The notes under the pieces: model-generated | The model's input: only the letters and a program-made list of their open reading frames with translations | Database searches by the model: none | Told to the model about the DNA's origin: nothing | From: Hyunsoonleella ulvae | GTDB lineage: Bacteria > Bacteroidota > Bacteroidia > Flavobacteriales > Flavobacteriaceae | Direction of reading: 5' to 3' | Assembly (NCBI RefSeq): GCF_016827605.1 | Contig: NZ_JAEPJQ010000002.1 | Span: forward strand, 434,001-498,000 | DNA length: 64,000 bases | Part shown: positions 1 to 9,032 of the stretch, one piece after another | Position numbering within the stretch: the first letter of the stretch is position 1 | Layout of the letters: every line of letters starts with the position of its first letter | Translations under genes and position numbers: made by a program

Positions 1-276
1 ACATTTACGCAATCTGGTGCTTTTGATTTTAAATTCAAAAACTACAAACTAGATGATAACATTTTACCATCGTTTCATTTTGGAGTTATTATTAGTATAA
101 AACAGTGGGGTAAATTGTATAAAAAATTATTACAATCTAACCAAGAAGTAACCACCGAAGTAACCTTTATGGAAAACAAAGTAGGCGAACACCTTTCGTT
201 TTTCATAACAGACCCAAATGGCTATATGATAGAATTCAAAAGCTTTAAAAGCAAAAGAGAAATTTTTGAAACTTAG
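1..276 (+). CDS. Glyoxalase/VOC-family protein, 3' end only
   Basis: An open frame runs from the left edge to a TAG at 274-276, giving the last 91 residues of a protein whose start is outside the window. It ends with a DPNGYMIEFKSF segment, which is the typical last strand of the vicinal-oxygen-chelate fold (glyoxalase, bleomycin-resistance and extradiol dioxygenase families); its Glu is often a metal ligand. A SFHFGV stretch about 55 residues earlier fits the first strand of the same module. The substrate cannot be inferred. The next gene starts two bases after the stop, so the two are probably co-transcribed. Confidence 0.7.
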   Translation, partial: TFTQSGAFDFKFKNYKLDDNILPSFHFGVIISIKQWGKLYKKLLQSNQEVTTEVTFMENKVGEHLSFFITDPNGYMIEFKSFKSKREIFET

Positions 277-278
277 CC

Positions 279-1070
279 ATGAACTCAAACAAGACTAATG
301 CGGTTGCTTTCAAGGTATCCGAAAGCATAAATATTAATTCTCTAAAGACAATTTTTAATCAATTACCCATACATTCTGATAATGATGAGTTGTTTTATAA
401 TATAGAGGATGAAAAGTATTTCTATGCTTTTAAGTATGGCATTATCTGTTTTTTTAATTTTTCTTCAACAGAAATTGATACATCAAAAGGAAGGATAGCC
501 TTTGCTTTAAAAGGTACAATTTTTAAAAATCCAGTTGCTGAAAATATAAATATTATATTAAACTCAAGTGAAACCAGTATTGATTTTGACAGTATAAAAT
601 TAAGAGACAAAAACCCTGAAAAAATTAGGCTTATCATGCTCAATTTATCGCAATCTGTGGCTTTAGATTTTTACTATAATATTGCTGAACAGATTTTAGA
701 AGACACAAGACGACATACAAATATTCTTGAAGAAAAGGGGAAACTTAATATAAATGGCAAAAAACTAAAACGCTACATTGGCAAGGTTCTAAATGTAAAA
801 AATAAGATTTCTGAAAATCTATACATTTTTGAATCTCATGAAGTTGCAAATGATGATAGAGCTTTGGACAAGTTAAATATCCAATTAAAGAAAAAATTTG
901 ATTTAGTAGATAGACATCATAGTATCCATCATCAAATAGATATAGTTAAGGAAAATCTCGATCTATTCAAAGAAATCATGTTCCATAGAGAAAGTAGCAG
1001 ATTAGAAATAACCATCATCATTTTAATTGTTATAGAGGTCATAGACCTATTCATTTTAAAGTTTAACTAA
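279..1070 (+). CDS. RMD1/YagE (DUF155) family membrane protein
   Basis: This 263-residue protein has the layout of the RMD1/YagE (DUF155) family. It has an N-terminal alpha/beta part (about 1-125), a middle helical part with VALDFYYNIAEQIL near 128, and a C-terminal helical segment rich in His and charged residues (DRHHSIHHQ, near 213). A single hydrophobic segment (about 243-261) sits at the extreme C-terminus, as in tail-anchored family members. Mitochondrial relatives (RMND1) support translation, but the bacterial role is unknown. The start is two bases after the preceding stop. A TTG-started gene follows after 21 bases. Confidence 0.75.
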   Translation: MNSNKTNAVAFKVSESININSLKTIFNQLPIHSDNDELFYNIEDEKYFYAFKYGIICFFNFSSTEIDTSKGRIAFALKGTIFKNPVAENINIILNSSETSIDFDSIKLRDKNPEKIRLIMLNLSQSVALDFYYNIAEQILEDTRRHTNILEEKGKLNINGKKLKRYIGKVLNVKNKISENLYIFESHEVANDDRALDKLNIQLKKKFDLVDRHHSIHHQIDIVKENLDLFKEIMFHRESSRLEITIIILIVIEVIDLFILKFN

Positions 1071-1091
1071 TTCGAAAAAACATAATATAAA

Positions 1092-2468
1092 TTGAGTACA
1101 ACACAATACAAAGTAGTAGGCAGTGAAGAGTGGTGTATCTTTAAAGATTTTGGAATTCCAGCAATAAAAGCACGCATTGACTCTGGAGCCAAAACATCAT
1201 CCATACAAGCCAATAATATAAAACCTTTTCAAAAAAAAGGAGAGGAATGGGTTAAATTTGAAGTAAATCCACTTAAGGAAAACCGAAGTATTTCAATTAA
1301 ATGTGAATCTAAAATATTGGCCAAGAGAACAGTTAAAAGTTCTCTTGGCATTTCAGAGGAACGTTTTGTTATAAAAACCACTTTAACCTTAGGCGAAGAT
1401 ACTTTTGATATTGAACTTACACTAGCGAATAGAGATTCAATGGAATTTAGAATGCTCTTAGGAAGAGAAGCATTATCAGGGCGTTATATGGTTGATGCCT
1501 CTTCAACTGATTTACGAATAAAATTCACTCAAGAGGAGATAGAAAAAAAATATGCTCCATTTATACCTGAAAAAACAGGTTTGAAAATTGCTTTATTAGC
1601 CAGTAATCCAGAGCTATTCAGCAACAAACGCTTGATGGAAGCTGGCAAAGCTAGAGGGCATGATATGGTATTCTTAAATGTAGAACAAACTTATATGAAA
1701 TTTGATGCCACTGAGCCCCAAATTCGCTACCGTGGCGGGAATGTAATAGATGCTTTTGATGCTATAATACCAAGAATAAAACCTTCTGTAACGTTTTATG
1801 CCTGTGCACTAATACGACAATTTGATGCTATGGGGGTATATTGCTTAAACTCGGCCCAAGCAATAACACAATCTAGGGACAAGCTTTTAGCCACCCAATT
1901 GTTTGCTAAAAATGATATTCACATTCCAACTACTGGTTTTGCAAATTCTCCCTTGGACACCAAAGATTTAATTAAAATGGTAAACGGAGCACCATTAATT
2001 GTAAAACTGTTGGAAAGCACACAAGGAAAAGGAGTTGTTTTGGCAGAAACCAACAAAGCGGCGGAAAGCGTAATAAATGCGTTTAAGAGCGTTAAAACCA
2101 ATATACTAGTACAAGAGTTTATAAAAGAAGCTAACGGTCAAGACATAAGATGCTTTGTAGTTAAGGGCAAAGTAGTAGCTTCAATGCAACGCCAAGCTGC
2201 AAAAGGAGAATTTAGAGCTAATATACATCAAGGAGGATCAGCATCTAAAATTAAAATCACTTCTGAGGAGCGAAGACTTGCAGTAAAAGCAGCAAAAATT
2301 TTGAACTTACCCGTTGCAGGTGTTGATATTATTCGTTCAAACAAAGGGCCACTTTTATTAGAAGTTAATTCCTCCCCAGGTTTAGAGGGTATTGAAAATG
2401 CTACAGGGTTGGATATAGCTAACATTATGATTGAAGCTATTGAGAAAAAATTAAAGTTCAAAAGATAA
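1092..2468 (+). CDS. rimK: RimK-like ATP-grasp ligase with N-terminal retropepsin-like (RimK-associated zinc protease) domain
   Basis: The 458-residue protein has two parts. Residues about 5-140 match the ATP-dependent zinc-protease/retropepsin-like domain often found with RimK, with the diagnostic [10 protein letters not shown] near 28-37. Residues about 160-455 match the RimK ATP-grasp ligase: [10 protein letters not shown] (ATP-binding loop), [18 protein letters not shown], and the C-terminal metal-binding [14 protein letters not shown]. RimK enzymes add glutamate to a protein or peptide; in this fused form the substrate is unknown. The start codon is TTG (1092-1094), chosen because the conserved YKVVGSEEW follows at once and no ATG is available upstream. 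Confidence 0.8.
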   Translation: MSTTQYKVVGSEEWCIFKDFGIPAIKARIDSGAKTSSIQANNIKPFQKKGEEWVKFEVNPLKENRSISIKCESKILAKRTVKSSLGISEERFVIKTTLTLGEDTFDIELTLANRDSMEFRMLLGREALSGRYMVDASSTDLRIKFTQEEIEKKYAPFIPEKTGLKIALLASNPELFSNKRLMEAGKARGHDMVFLNVEQTYMKFDATEPQIRYRGGNVIDAFDAIIPRIKPSVTFYACALIRQFDAMGVYCLNSAQAITQSRDKLLATQLFAKNDIHIPTTGFANSPLDTKDLIKMVNGAPLIVKLLESTQGKGVVLAETNKAAESVINAFKSVKTNILVQEFIKEANGQDIRCFVVKGKVVASMQRQAAKGEFRANIHQGGSASKIKITSEERRLAVKAAKILNLPVAGVDIIRSNKGPLLLEVNSSPGLEGIENATGLDIANIMIEAIEKKLKFKR

Positions 2469-2562
2469 ACTTATAAAAACCTAAATACATCGTAAAGGTT
2501 ATAACAGATGTAATAAAGCTGAAAAAATGACGCTTTCACTTTTCAAAATTATAAGTTAACGC

Positions 2563-2634
2563 GAGTTCGGCGTAAAAACTCACATATATTAATATTTTAC
2601 GCTTACCCAATATATCATTTCTTATGCCGAATTC
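2563..2634. repeat. Imperfect extragenic inverted repeat in the 365-base gap 2469-2833
   Basis: The gap has no convincing gene. It contains a 13-base inverted repeat with two mismatches: GAGTTCGGCGTAA at 2563-2575 and TTATGCCGAATTC at 2622-2634. An alternative inner pairing, CGTAAAA (2571-2577) with TTTTACG (2595-2601), shares bases with the left arm. It is a transcribed hairpin or a small extragenic repeat; genome-wide copy number would decide. Confidence 0.4.
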
Positions 2635-2759
2635 AGTTTAAGTTGAGAAAACAAAAATTACTGGTTAAGACCCTTTAACCACATTATTTTCAAAATTTCA
2701 ATAGACTAAATACGCCAAGCCTTTTCTGTTAAAAAAATCATATTATTAATATAGCAATG

Positions 2760-2789
2760 TTGCACTTATTTAATTATATCTTATATTTA
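2760..2789 (+). promoter_or_regulatory. Candidate promoter of the LCIB-like gene
   Basis: TTG at 2760-2762 and TATATTTA at 2782-2789 are separated by 19 bases. This resembles the Bacteroidetes TTTG / TAnnTTTG promoter with one mismatch in the -7 box. The 5' leader would be about 40 bases. Confidence 0.4.
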
Positions 2790-2833
2790 GACAAGACAAA
2801 ACCTTACTATAATTACACAATAAACTAGATATT

Positions 2834-3559
2834 ATGTTACAAAGAAAATTTGACGAGATAGTTAAAAAAGAATACCCAAATGCTAAAGATGCTAAAGACA
2901 CTTCCATTCACTATTTAGGAAAAATGCAGTCTGAATACAATGTTGATATTTCCAAAGTGCTTATGGCAACATCTGTTTGTTCAGATGATATTAATATCCC
3001 ATCCACTACATTCTTTAATGTATTATTTGGACCTTTTATTATGGGAGGTTTAGGTGGTATTCCTTTTGTTGGACAAACTGGTATGACGGCATTTGCCCAC
3101 CATATCCCAGATGAAGGTAGTGCATTTATATTTTACGGCCCTCATATTGGAATTACTCTAGAAGGAGAATTAGGTAAAATGTACCGCCCTAGAATGGAAG
3201 AGAAAGGAAATTCTTGTGGTGCTTTAATGTTAGCATTAAGCAGACTAGAAAATGCTAGTTATACGCCAATATTAAATGATGATGATTACCAACAAATGAA
3301 ACTTGAGGAAAGTTTGTTACCATATAGAGAAGATATTTTAAATAGTGACGCACCGCAAAAAGCCATTACTGAAGCAACCTATAAAATAATTGATAAAAAA
3401 ATACACGAACACCTTGAAACTTGTAAAGACGAGTTTCCTGTAGATACAGTAACACTCTTAGGAGGTGTTATTATTAATACAGGCCATGGTATAGATGATT
3501 ATTTTGATGCAAGAAATTTTGAAGTGATAGACTTAAAAACCATGAAAAGCGCTGTATAA
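2834..3559 (+). CDS. LCIB-like (beta/theta-type) carbonic anhydrase family protein
   Basis: The 241-residue protein resembles the LCIB family, first known from the algal CO2-concentrating mechanism and later shown to have a beta-carbonic-anhydrase-like fold. The recognisable block is GGIPFVGQTGMTAFAHH (74-90), then GPHIGITLEGELGK (102-115) and SCGALMLALSR (127-137). Candidate zinc ligands are Cys49, His89 or His90, and Cys128. It has no signal peptide, so it is probably cytoplasmic and would interconvert CO2 and bicarbonate. It stands alone, with a promoter upstream and a terminator downstream. Recognition is from motif memory; activity cannot be shown from sequence because some LCIB members are inactive. 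Confidence 0.65.
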   Translation: MLQRKFDEIVKKEYPNAKDAKDTSIHYLGKMQSEYNVDISKVLMATSVCSDDINIPSTTFFNVLFGPFIMGGLGGIPFVGQTGMTAFAHHIPDEGSAFIFYGPHIGITLEGELGKMYRPRMEEKGNSCGALMLALSRLENASYTPILNDDDYQQMKLEESLLPYREDILNSDAPQKAITEATYKIIDKKIHEHLETCKDEFPVDTVTLLGGVIINTGHGIDDYFDARNFEVIDLKTMKSAV

Positions 3560-3645
3560 GTTAACGTGTGGTTTTAAAAACACGTATTCAATTCCTATTT
3601 CTTGGGAATTACAATTAAAACTGTAATCATTTACATATTGAAAGG

Positions 3646-3680
3646 AAACCCTTGTGCGCGACATAAGGGTTTTTGTTTTT
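3646..3680 (+). terminator. Rho-independent terminator after the LCIB-like gene
   Basis: AAACCCTT (3646-3653) pairs with AAGGGTTT (3665-3672) around a short GC-rich loop, and a T-rich run follows to 3680. It separates the carbonic anhydrase gene from the zinc-regulated operon. Confidence 0.75.
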
Positions 3681-3744
3681 AATCAAAAAAAAGTCTCCCA
3701 AGAAGCTCTAATTATCAAACAAAATTAGTGCTATATATATTTAT

Positions 3745-3759
3745 TGCAACTAAGTTGCA
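3745..3759. promoter_or_regulatory. Zur-box candidate 1 (TGCAAC-N3-GTTGCA)
   Basis: TGCAACTAAGTTGCA is a perfect 6+6 palindrome with a 3-base spacer. The same palindrome occurs twice beside the Fur/Zur-family gene (11400 and 11439). It ends one base before a perfect -7 box, so a bound repressor would block polymerase. Confidence 0.8.
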
Positions 3760-3760
3760 T

Positions 3761-3768
3761 TATATTTG
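3761..3768 (+). promoter_or_regulatory. -7 promoter element of the zinc-responsive operon
   Basis: TATATTTG exactly matches TAnnTTTG. The gene starts at 3800, which gives a leader of roughly 25 bases. The one-base distance to the palindrome is the same as at the regulator's own promoter (11391-11398). Confidence 0.7.
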
Positions 3769-3799
3769 CAAGTAACAAAATAAATAGTCATAGCACAAT

Positions 3800-5470
3800 A
3801 TGCCGTACAGCAGAAGAAAGTTTATAAATTTTTTAGGTAAGGCTAGCATGGGTACACTTGTAATCCCACCCTTTATAGCAGGTTGCGGTAACCATACAAC
3901 TCCAACCAAAAATGGAGAACTGTCTAAAGCACAATTAAAAATTTTAAAGGATGTAATTTTAGAAGGACTAACACCATCCGATAAAGATGATTTACTGTTG
4001 GCTAACGGTCTGGATTATCACGTAATTTTAAAATGGGGAGATGCCATAAACAATACAGATACATTTGGATTTAACAATGATTTCATCTGTTTTATTCCTT
4101 TTAACGCCAACACCCCTAATGATGGATTGTTATGGGTAAACCACGAATACATCAACTCACTTTACATTTCAGGGTTTAACGCACGGGAAACCCCAATTAA
4201 ACACAAAACCAAAGCGCAAGTTGAGAAAGAAATGTACAATATAGGAGGCAGTATTGTAAGAATTAAAGAGGTAAATGGAGCATGGGAAGTAGTAAAAAAC
4301 GATCCGCATAACAGACGCATTTCTGGACATACACCTATTAAAATAAATTGGGACTTCCCCATTATGGGTAGTACCGAAATTATTGGCACCAATAGTAACT
4401 GTTCTGGTGGTATTACACCTTGGAATACCTTTCTAACTTGCGAAGAGAATTATGATAGCTGTTTTGGCGAAACCCAGTACGACGAGAATAACAAAGCTAT
4501 CCATAAACCTAGTCATTATGGTTGGGAACAGTTTTACAATTATCCTCCAGAACATTATGGCTGGGTAGTTGAGGTAAACCCAAAAGATGGAAGTGCCCAA
4601 AAACATATTGCTCTAGGACGTTTTGCTCATGAATGTTGTACACTTTACGAATTAGAGGACAAACGTGTTGTAGCCTACACAGGAGATGATAAAAACAACG
4701 AACATCTGTATAAGTTTATTTCCTCCAAACCAGGATCTCTTAAGGAAGGCACCCTTTATGTGGCAGATACACTTAATGGCAAGTGGTTGCCTTTAGATTG
4801 GGAGCGCCAACCAGTTTTGGAAAGTAAATTCAACAATCAAACCGAAGTTTTAATTAGAGCTAGAGCAGCAGCTAAACTAATAGGAGCAACACCGCTAAAT
4901 CGCCCAGAGGATATTGAAATCGACCCCATTTCTGGAAATATATTTGTATCACTAACCAACAATTTAGATAAAAACGATTACCATGGTTCTATTATGAAAA
5001 TTGAGGAAACCAATGGTAAATTTGATGCATTAACCTTTAAAGCTTCAACTTACATTGCTGGTGGCGAAGATAACGGGTTCTCCTGCCCCGATAATTTAGC
5101 CTTTGATTTATCTGGTAATCTCTGGATAACATCAGATATGTCTGGAAGTGCCATGAATAAAGAAGATGGCCCATACATACCCTTTAAAAACAACAGTCTC
5201 TTTGTGATTCCAAGGCATGGTAAAGATGCTGGTAAAGTAATTAGGGTAGCCTCAGCACCTCGTGATGCAGAACTTACGGGTCCATGGTTTTCCCCAGACG
5301 GAAAAACACTTTTTTTAAGTGTACAGCACCCTGGAGAACAAACAAAAAATATAAATAGTCCAACAAGTAAGTGGCCTTTTGATGCAGATAATATTCCTAA
5401 ACCAGCTGTAGTAGCCATTACAGGAGATTTGATTGAGAAAATGAATCATCTTAACCAAATTGAATCTTAA
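3800..5470 (+). CDS. PhoX-like (DUF839) exported lipoprotein phosphatase
   Basis: The 556-residue protein opens with a twin-arginine signal (SRRKFINF, 4-11) followed by a lipobox ending at Cys29 (FIAGC), so it is predicted to be a Tat-exported lipoprotein. The body matches the PhoX/DUF839 beta-propeller family: LLWVNHEY (113-120), TWNTFLTCEEN-type segment near 207, GRFAHE (272-277), and NRPEDIE (368-374). PhoX enzymes use Fe/Ca rather than the zinc of PhoA, so a zinc-starvation promoter makes sense for a replacement phosphatase. That role is inference; some DUF839 proteins are not phosphatases. It is the first gene of the operon behind Zur box 1. Confidence 0.7.
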   Translation: MPYSRRKFINFLGKASMGTLVIPPFIAGCGNHTTPTKNGELSKAQLKILKDVILEGLTPSDKDDLLLANGLDYHVILKWGDAINNTDTFGFNNDFICFIPFNANTPNDGLLWVNHEYINSLYISGFNARETPIKHKTKAQVEKEMYNIGGSIVRIKEVNGAWEVVKNDPHNRRISGHTPIKINWDFPIMGSTEIIGTNSNCSGGITPWNTFLTCEENYDSCFGETQYDENNKAIHKPSHYGWEQFYNYPPEHYGWVVEVNPKDGSAQKHIALGRFAHECCTLYELEDKRVVAYTGDDKNNEHLYKFISSKPGSLKEGTLYVADTLNGKWLPLDWERQPVLESKFNNQTEVLIRARAAAKLIGATPLNRPEDIEIDPISGNIFVSLTNNLDKNDYHGSIMKIEETNGKFDALTFKASTYIAGGEDNGFSCPDNLAFDLSGNLWITSDMSGSAMNKEDGPYIPFKNNSLFVIPRHGKDAGKVIRVASAPRDAELTGPWFSPDGKTLFLSVQHPGEQTKNINSPTSKWPFDADNIPKPAVVAITGDLIEKMNHLNQIES

Positions 5471-5490
5471 GCAAGATTAAATAGTTATAT

Positions 5491-6705
5491 ATGAAAAAAC
5501 TACCCGTAACCGTATTAAGTGGTTTTCTAGGAGCAGGAAAAACCACATTACTCAATCATATTTTACATAACAAAGAAGGCTTAAAAGTAGCTGTTATCGT
5601 GAATGATATGAGTGAAGTAAATATTGATGCGCAATTTATAGAAAACGAAAATACACTTTCCAGAACAGAGGAAAAATTGGTTGAAATGAGCAATGGCTGC
5701 ATTTGTTGCACCTTACGGGAAGATCTTATGATAGAGGTTAAAAAATTAGCTTCACAAAATAAATTCGACTACCTGCTCATTGAAAGTACAGGTATTAGCG
5801 AACCCATTCCTGTAGCACAAACCTTTACTTTTGAGAGTGAAGATGGTACCATAGATTTAAGTAGATTTAGTTATGTGGATACTATGGTAACCGTAGTAGA
5901 TGCCTTTAATTTTTTAAATGATTTTTCGAGTTCAGATTATCTAGTATCAAGAACGCTTACCAATATTGATGGTGATGATAGAACCATAGTTAATTTACTT
6001 ACCGATCAAATTGAATTTGCTAATGTTATAATTATTAATAAAGAAGATCTTGTAACTCAAGAAAAATTAGAGGAAATAAAAGCTATTATCCATTCATTAA
6101 ACCCTGAAGCACGTATCATTACAACGTCACAGTCTAACGTAACATTAAACAATGTTATCAATACTGGGTTATTTGATTATGAAACAGCAGAAGCCTCAGC
6201 GGGATGGATTAAAGAATTAGAAAATGAGCATGTCCCCGAGACTGAAGAATACGGTATTAGCTCTTTTGTTTTTAGAAGTAAAACACCATTTCATCCAGAA
6301 CGCTTTTTAAACTACCTAAATCAAGATTTTCCACAAAATATCATTAGAAGTAAAGGACTGTTTTGGTTAGCATCCCGATCTAAACAAGCATTAATTTGGA
6401 GTTCTGCTGGAGGATCTTGTAAAGCAGATAATGCGGGGGTTTGGTGGGCCTCAATGCCTTTTTCAGAACGTAGTAACTATGCCGCATTTATTGAAACCCA
6501 AACGCAAATCGAAGCTAATTGGGATGCTCTTTTCGGGGATAGAAAAATAGAATTGGTATTTATTGGGCAATATTTAGACAAGCAAACCATGATAGATCAA
6601 TTACATACTTGTGTACTTACCGATGCCGAAGTACAATTATGGAAAGATGGTCTTTTTCCTCAAGTTGACCATTGGCCAATCCCAAACCATGAGCACTCTA
6701 ATTAA
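5491..6705 (+). CDS. COG0523 (CobW/ZNG1-type) G3E-family GTPase metallochaperone
   Basis: This 404-residue protein has a clear P-loop GFLGAGKTT (11-19), the metal-binding CICC motif (70-73), an ESTGISEP switch (about 98-105), an intact guanine-specificity motif NKED near 184, and a CobW_C domain in the last 130 residues. COG0523 proteins bind zinc and deliver it to client enzymes when zinc is scarce. Its place behind a Zur-type operator and 20 bases after the PhoX-like gene supports a zinc role rather than cobalt or nickel. The client protein is unknown. Confidence 0.85.
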   Translation: MKKLPVTVLSGFLGAGKTTLLNHILHNKEGLKVAVIVNDMSEVNIDAQFIENENTLSRTEEKLVEMSNGCICCTLREDLMIEVKKLASQNKFDYLLIESTGISEPIPVAQTFTFESEDGTIDLSRFSYVDTMVTVVDAFNFLNDFSSSDYLVSRTLTNIDGDDRTIVNLLTDQIEFANVIIINKEDLVTQEKLEEIKAIIHSLNPEARIITTSQSNVTLNNVINTGLFDYETAEASAGWIKELENEHVPETEEYGISSFVFRSKTPFHPERFLNYLNQDFPQNIIRSKGLFWLASRSKQALIWSSAGGSCKADNAGVWWASMPFSERSNYAAFIETQTQIEANWDALFGDRKIELVFIGQYLDKQTMIDQLHTCVLTDAEVQLWKDGLFPQVDHWPIPNHEHSN

Positions 6706-6745
6706 ATATAAATCAAGTTTTATAACATATAATTAAGTAAAAAAA

Positions 6746-7051
6746 ATGAAACAAATAGCCCTAGTAATCGTATTGTTATCAGTATTAGCATGTAACCGTA
6801 TAAAGGAGGAAAAGAGAGTAATAGTAAAAGGGGAGAATGATGCTGTATTAGTTATAAAAACGCCAAAAGCGAGGTGTTACAAATGCCAAAATATAATAGA
6901 AAACGGTCTTAATAACTTAAGTGGTGTAAGCCAATCTATTTTAAATTTAAATACTAAAGAAGTATCCATCGTTTACACTCCAGAAAACACAACACCCGAA
7001 ATTCTTAATGCGACAGTTGAAGCATTGACAGAAAAAATACCCTGCAAATAA
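6746..7051 (+). CDS. Small lipoprotein with a heavy-metal-associated (HMA) domain
   Basis: The 101-residue protein has a short lipoprotein signal ending LSVLAC (Cys16) and a ferredoxin-like HMA domain from about residue 33. The usual CxxC metal motif is present as RCYKCQN (about 43-49), and the protein ends in PCK. It would be anchored in a membrane outside the cytoplasm and bind a soft metal, here probably zinc. It lies between a COG0523 GTPase and an ABC transporter pair and probably passes metal to one of them. Confidence 0.75.
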   Translation: MKQIALVIVLLSVLACNRIKEEKRVIVKGENDAVLVIKTPKARCYKCQNIIENGLNNLSGVSQSILNLNTKEVSIVYTPENTTPEILNATVEALTEKIPCK

Positions 7052-7065
7052 TTAAGATCGTTAAA

Positions 7066-7695
7066 ATGATTAAAACTGAAAATCTCACATTCCATTATAA
7101 AGAAGGAGAACAAGCGTTTTCGTTCCCAAACATAAATTTAAAAGTACAAGACGATCTGCTTATTTTAGGGAAATCGGGAATAGGAAAAACCACTTTTTTG
7201 CATCTTTTGGCTGGCTTGTTACAACCAGTAACTGGCAATATTATTATCAACGACACTAACATCAATACATTATCACATAGTAAATTAGATAAGTTTAGAG
7301 GCAAAAATATTGGGTTGGTTTTTCAAAAAAAACATGCATTACAATCTTTAAGTCTTGCTAAAAATCTGGAAGCTCGCCTATTCTTTAGTAATAAGGCTAT
7401 TGATAAATCTAAAATTGATGCATTATTAGAAGAATTAGACCTATTAGAATACAAACATAAAACACTAAATACGCTAAGTGAGGGCCAGTTACAACGGTTA
7501 GGTATAGCTATGGCTGTAATACACCAGCCTAAAGTAATTTTGGCAGATGAGCCCACCTCTAGTTTAGACGATGAAAATTGCAAAATTGTAATTGAACTCC
7601 TAAAACAACAAGCCAAACAAAATAATGCTCATTTAATAGTTATTACGCACGACGCAAGAATTAAACCATTCTTTCAAAATACTATTGCCTTATGA
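7066..7695 (+). CDS. ABC transporter ATPase, LolD/MacB type
   Basis: The 209-residue ATPase has Walker A GKSGIGKTT (about 36-44), Q-loop VFQKKHAL, signature LSEGQLQRLGIA (about 138-149), Walker B VILADEPTSSLDD and the H-loop ITHDAR. It belongs to the MacB/LolD branch that pairs with FtsX-type permeases, and its last 4 bases overlap the start of just such a permease. Together they form a mechanotransmission-type ABC system. A similar zinc-regulated set is known in Vibrio (Zrg system). The substrate is inferred from context only. Confidence 0.85.
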   Translation: MIKTENLTFHYKEGEQAFSFPNINLKVQDDLLILGKSGIGKTTFLHLLAGLLQPVTGNIIINDTNINTLSHSKLDKFRGKNIGLVFQKKHALQSLSLAKNLEARLFFSNKAIDKSKIDALLEELDLLEYKHKTLNTLSEGQLQRLGIAMAVIHQPKVILADEPTSSLDDENCKIVIELLKQQAKQNNAHLIVITHDARIKPFFQNTIAL

Positions 7696-9032
7696 ATATC
7701 TGGAAGATAAGTTTACACAACATAAAATCTAAGCCATTATACACAGTTTTAAGTGTATGCGCTCTGGCATTAAGCATCTTACTCCTTTTAGGAATGAAGC
7801 AATTAAAAAACTCTTTTGAGCATCAATTAGAAAACAACCTTGGAGATATAGATTTAGTAATTGGTGCCAAAGGTAGTCCCTTACAATTAACTTTGGCATC
7901 AGTACTACATTTAGATAATCCAACGGGTAATATTCCTTATAATGAAGCAAAAAAAATAGGTAAGAACCCCCTAATACAATCTGCTGTACCAATTTCTTAT
8001 GGCGATAATTATAAAGGTTACAGAATCGTTGGTACAAACACAGAAGCGTTTAAAAAGCTCTATGGGGCCGACTTAGAAAAGGGGCATAACGTGCAAAAAA
8101 CTTTTGAAGTAGTGCTTGGGCATACAGTTGCAGTACAGTGCCAACTTTCTATTGGGGATACTTTTTTAAGTTCCCATGGTTTGGTAGAAGCAACAGATGC
8201 AGAGGTACATGATGACAAATTTGTAGTTGTAGGTATTTTAAAACCCACACAAAAAGTAATAGACCGATTAATTATAACCCATTTGGAGAGTATTTGGGAT
8301 GTACATGATCACGATCACGACGAAGAACACAATGAAGTCGATCATGATGAAGCACACGACGAACATCACGATGAGGAACATCATGGGGCTGATCACGATA
8401 AAGCACAAAACGAACATCACGATGAGGAACATCATGGGGCTGATCATGATGAACAACATGACGAACATCGCGACGAAGAGGACACAAAACAAATTACATC
8501 GCTATTGGTATCTTTTAGAAACCCTACAGCTTATTTAACATTGCCAAGAACCATTAACGAACGCACCAATATGCAAGCAGTATTACCAAAATACGAGCTG
8601 GATAAACTCTACAATTACATGGGTATTGGTATAAAAACCATCACATGGATTGCTTATATCATTCTATTAATATCAGGTTTAACCATTTTTATCAGTCTAT
8701 ACAAAATGGTAATAGAACGTTCTTTTGAATTAGCATTGTTACGTACCTATGGTGCTACACCGTCTCAATTAATACTCATGGTAGCTTATGAGGGGATTAT
8801 CATAGGGCTACTAGCTTTTATTTCTGCACTATTGTTTGTAAAAACATTGCTTCCTAGCCTATTTAAATTTTCAAAAACCAACTTTAATGAAAGCTTGCTT
8901 CAGGAATTACCTTTACCAGACGTATTTCAAATAGGTGGTATTGTATTTATTATTATATTACTATCAATAATAATTGCGGTTTATCCCATTATGAAGATGA
9001 AGATTTCAAAAATTTTAAGCAATGAAAAATAG
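7692..9032 (+). CDS. FtsX/MacB-type ABC permease with a His/Asp-rich extracytoplasmic insertion
   Basis: The 446-residue permease has one N-terminal transmembrane helix (about 17-37), a large extracytoplasmic domain and three C-terminal helices (about 309-332, 354-377, 410-435), the standard FtsX layout. Within the outside domain, residues about 204-264 form a low-complexity stretch almost wholly of His, Asp and Glu, which should bind zinc with low affinity and many sites. It shares a 4-base overlap with the ATPase gene and an 11-base overlap with the next gene. Such a loop is unusual in LolC-like lipoprotein exporters and suggests a direct metal-handling or metal-sensing job. Confidence 0.85.
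   Translation: MNIWKISLHNIKSKPLYTVLSVCALALSILLLLGMKQLKNSFEHQLENNLGDIDLVIGAKGSPLQLTLASVLHLDNPTGNIPYNEAKKIGKNPLIQSAVPISYGDNYKGYRIVGTNTEAFKKLYGADLEKGHNVQKTFEVVLGHTVAVQCQLSIGDTFLSSHGLVEATDAEVHDDKFVVVGILKPTQKVIDRLIITHLESIWDVHDHDHDEEHNEVDHDEAHDEHHDEEHHGADHDKAQNEHHDEEHHGADHDEQHDEHRDEEDTKQITSLLVSFRNPTAYLTLPRTINERTNMQAVLPKYELDKLYNYMGIGIKTITWIAYIILLISGLTIFISLYKMVIERSFELALLRTYGATPSQLILMVAYEGIIIGLLAFISALLFVKTLLPSLFKFSKTNFNESLLQELPLPDVFQIGGIVFIIILLSIIIAVYPIMKMKISKILSNEK
8361..8450 (+). repeat. In-gene tandem repeat coding the His/Asp-rich loop
   Basis: Two almost identical 39-base copies start at 8361 and 8412, a 51-base (17-codon) period. Each codes EHHDEEHHGADHD. A more degenerate copy precedes them (about 8311-8352). 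Such a repeat can expand or shrink in frame. Confidence 0.85.

Noticed and set aside
2750-2764. Possible fourth Zur box before the LCIB-like gene
   Set aside because: Only the right half GTTGCA is intact; the left half matches at three of six positions, and the distance to the -7 box differs from the true boxes.
5050-5418. 122-residue frame antisense to the PhoX-like gene
   Set aside because: No ribosome-binding context or family resemblance, and it is fully covered by a well-supported gene.
8268-8538. Open frames on both strands across the His-rich repeat
   Set aside because: They are by-products of the repetitive GAT/CAT/GAA codons; the products are monotonous Met/Ile/Val or Thr/Met runs and the real gene is the permease.
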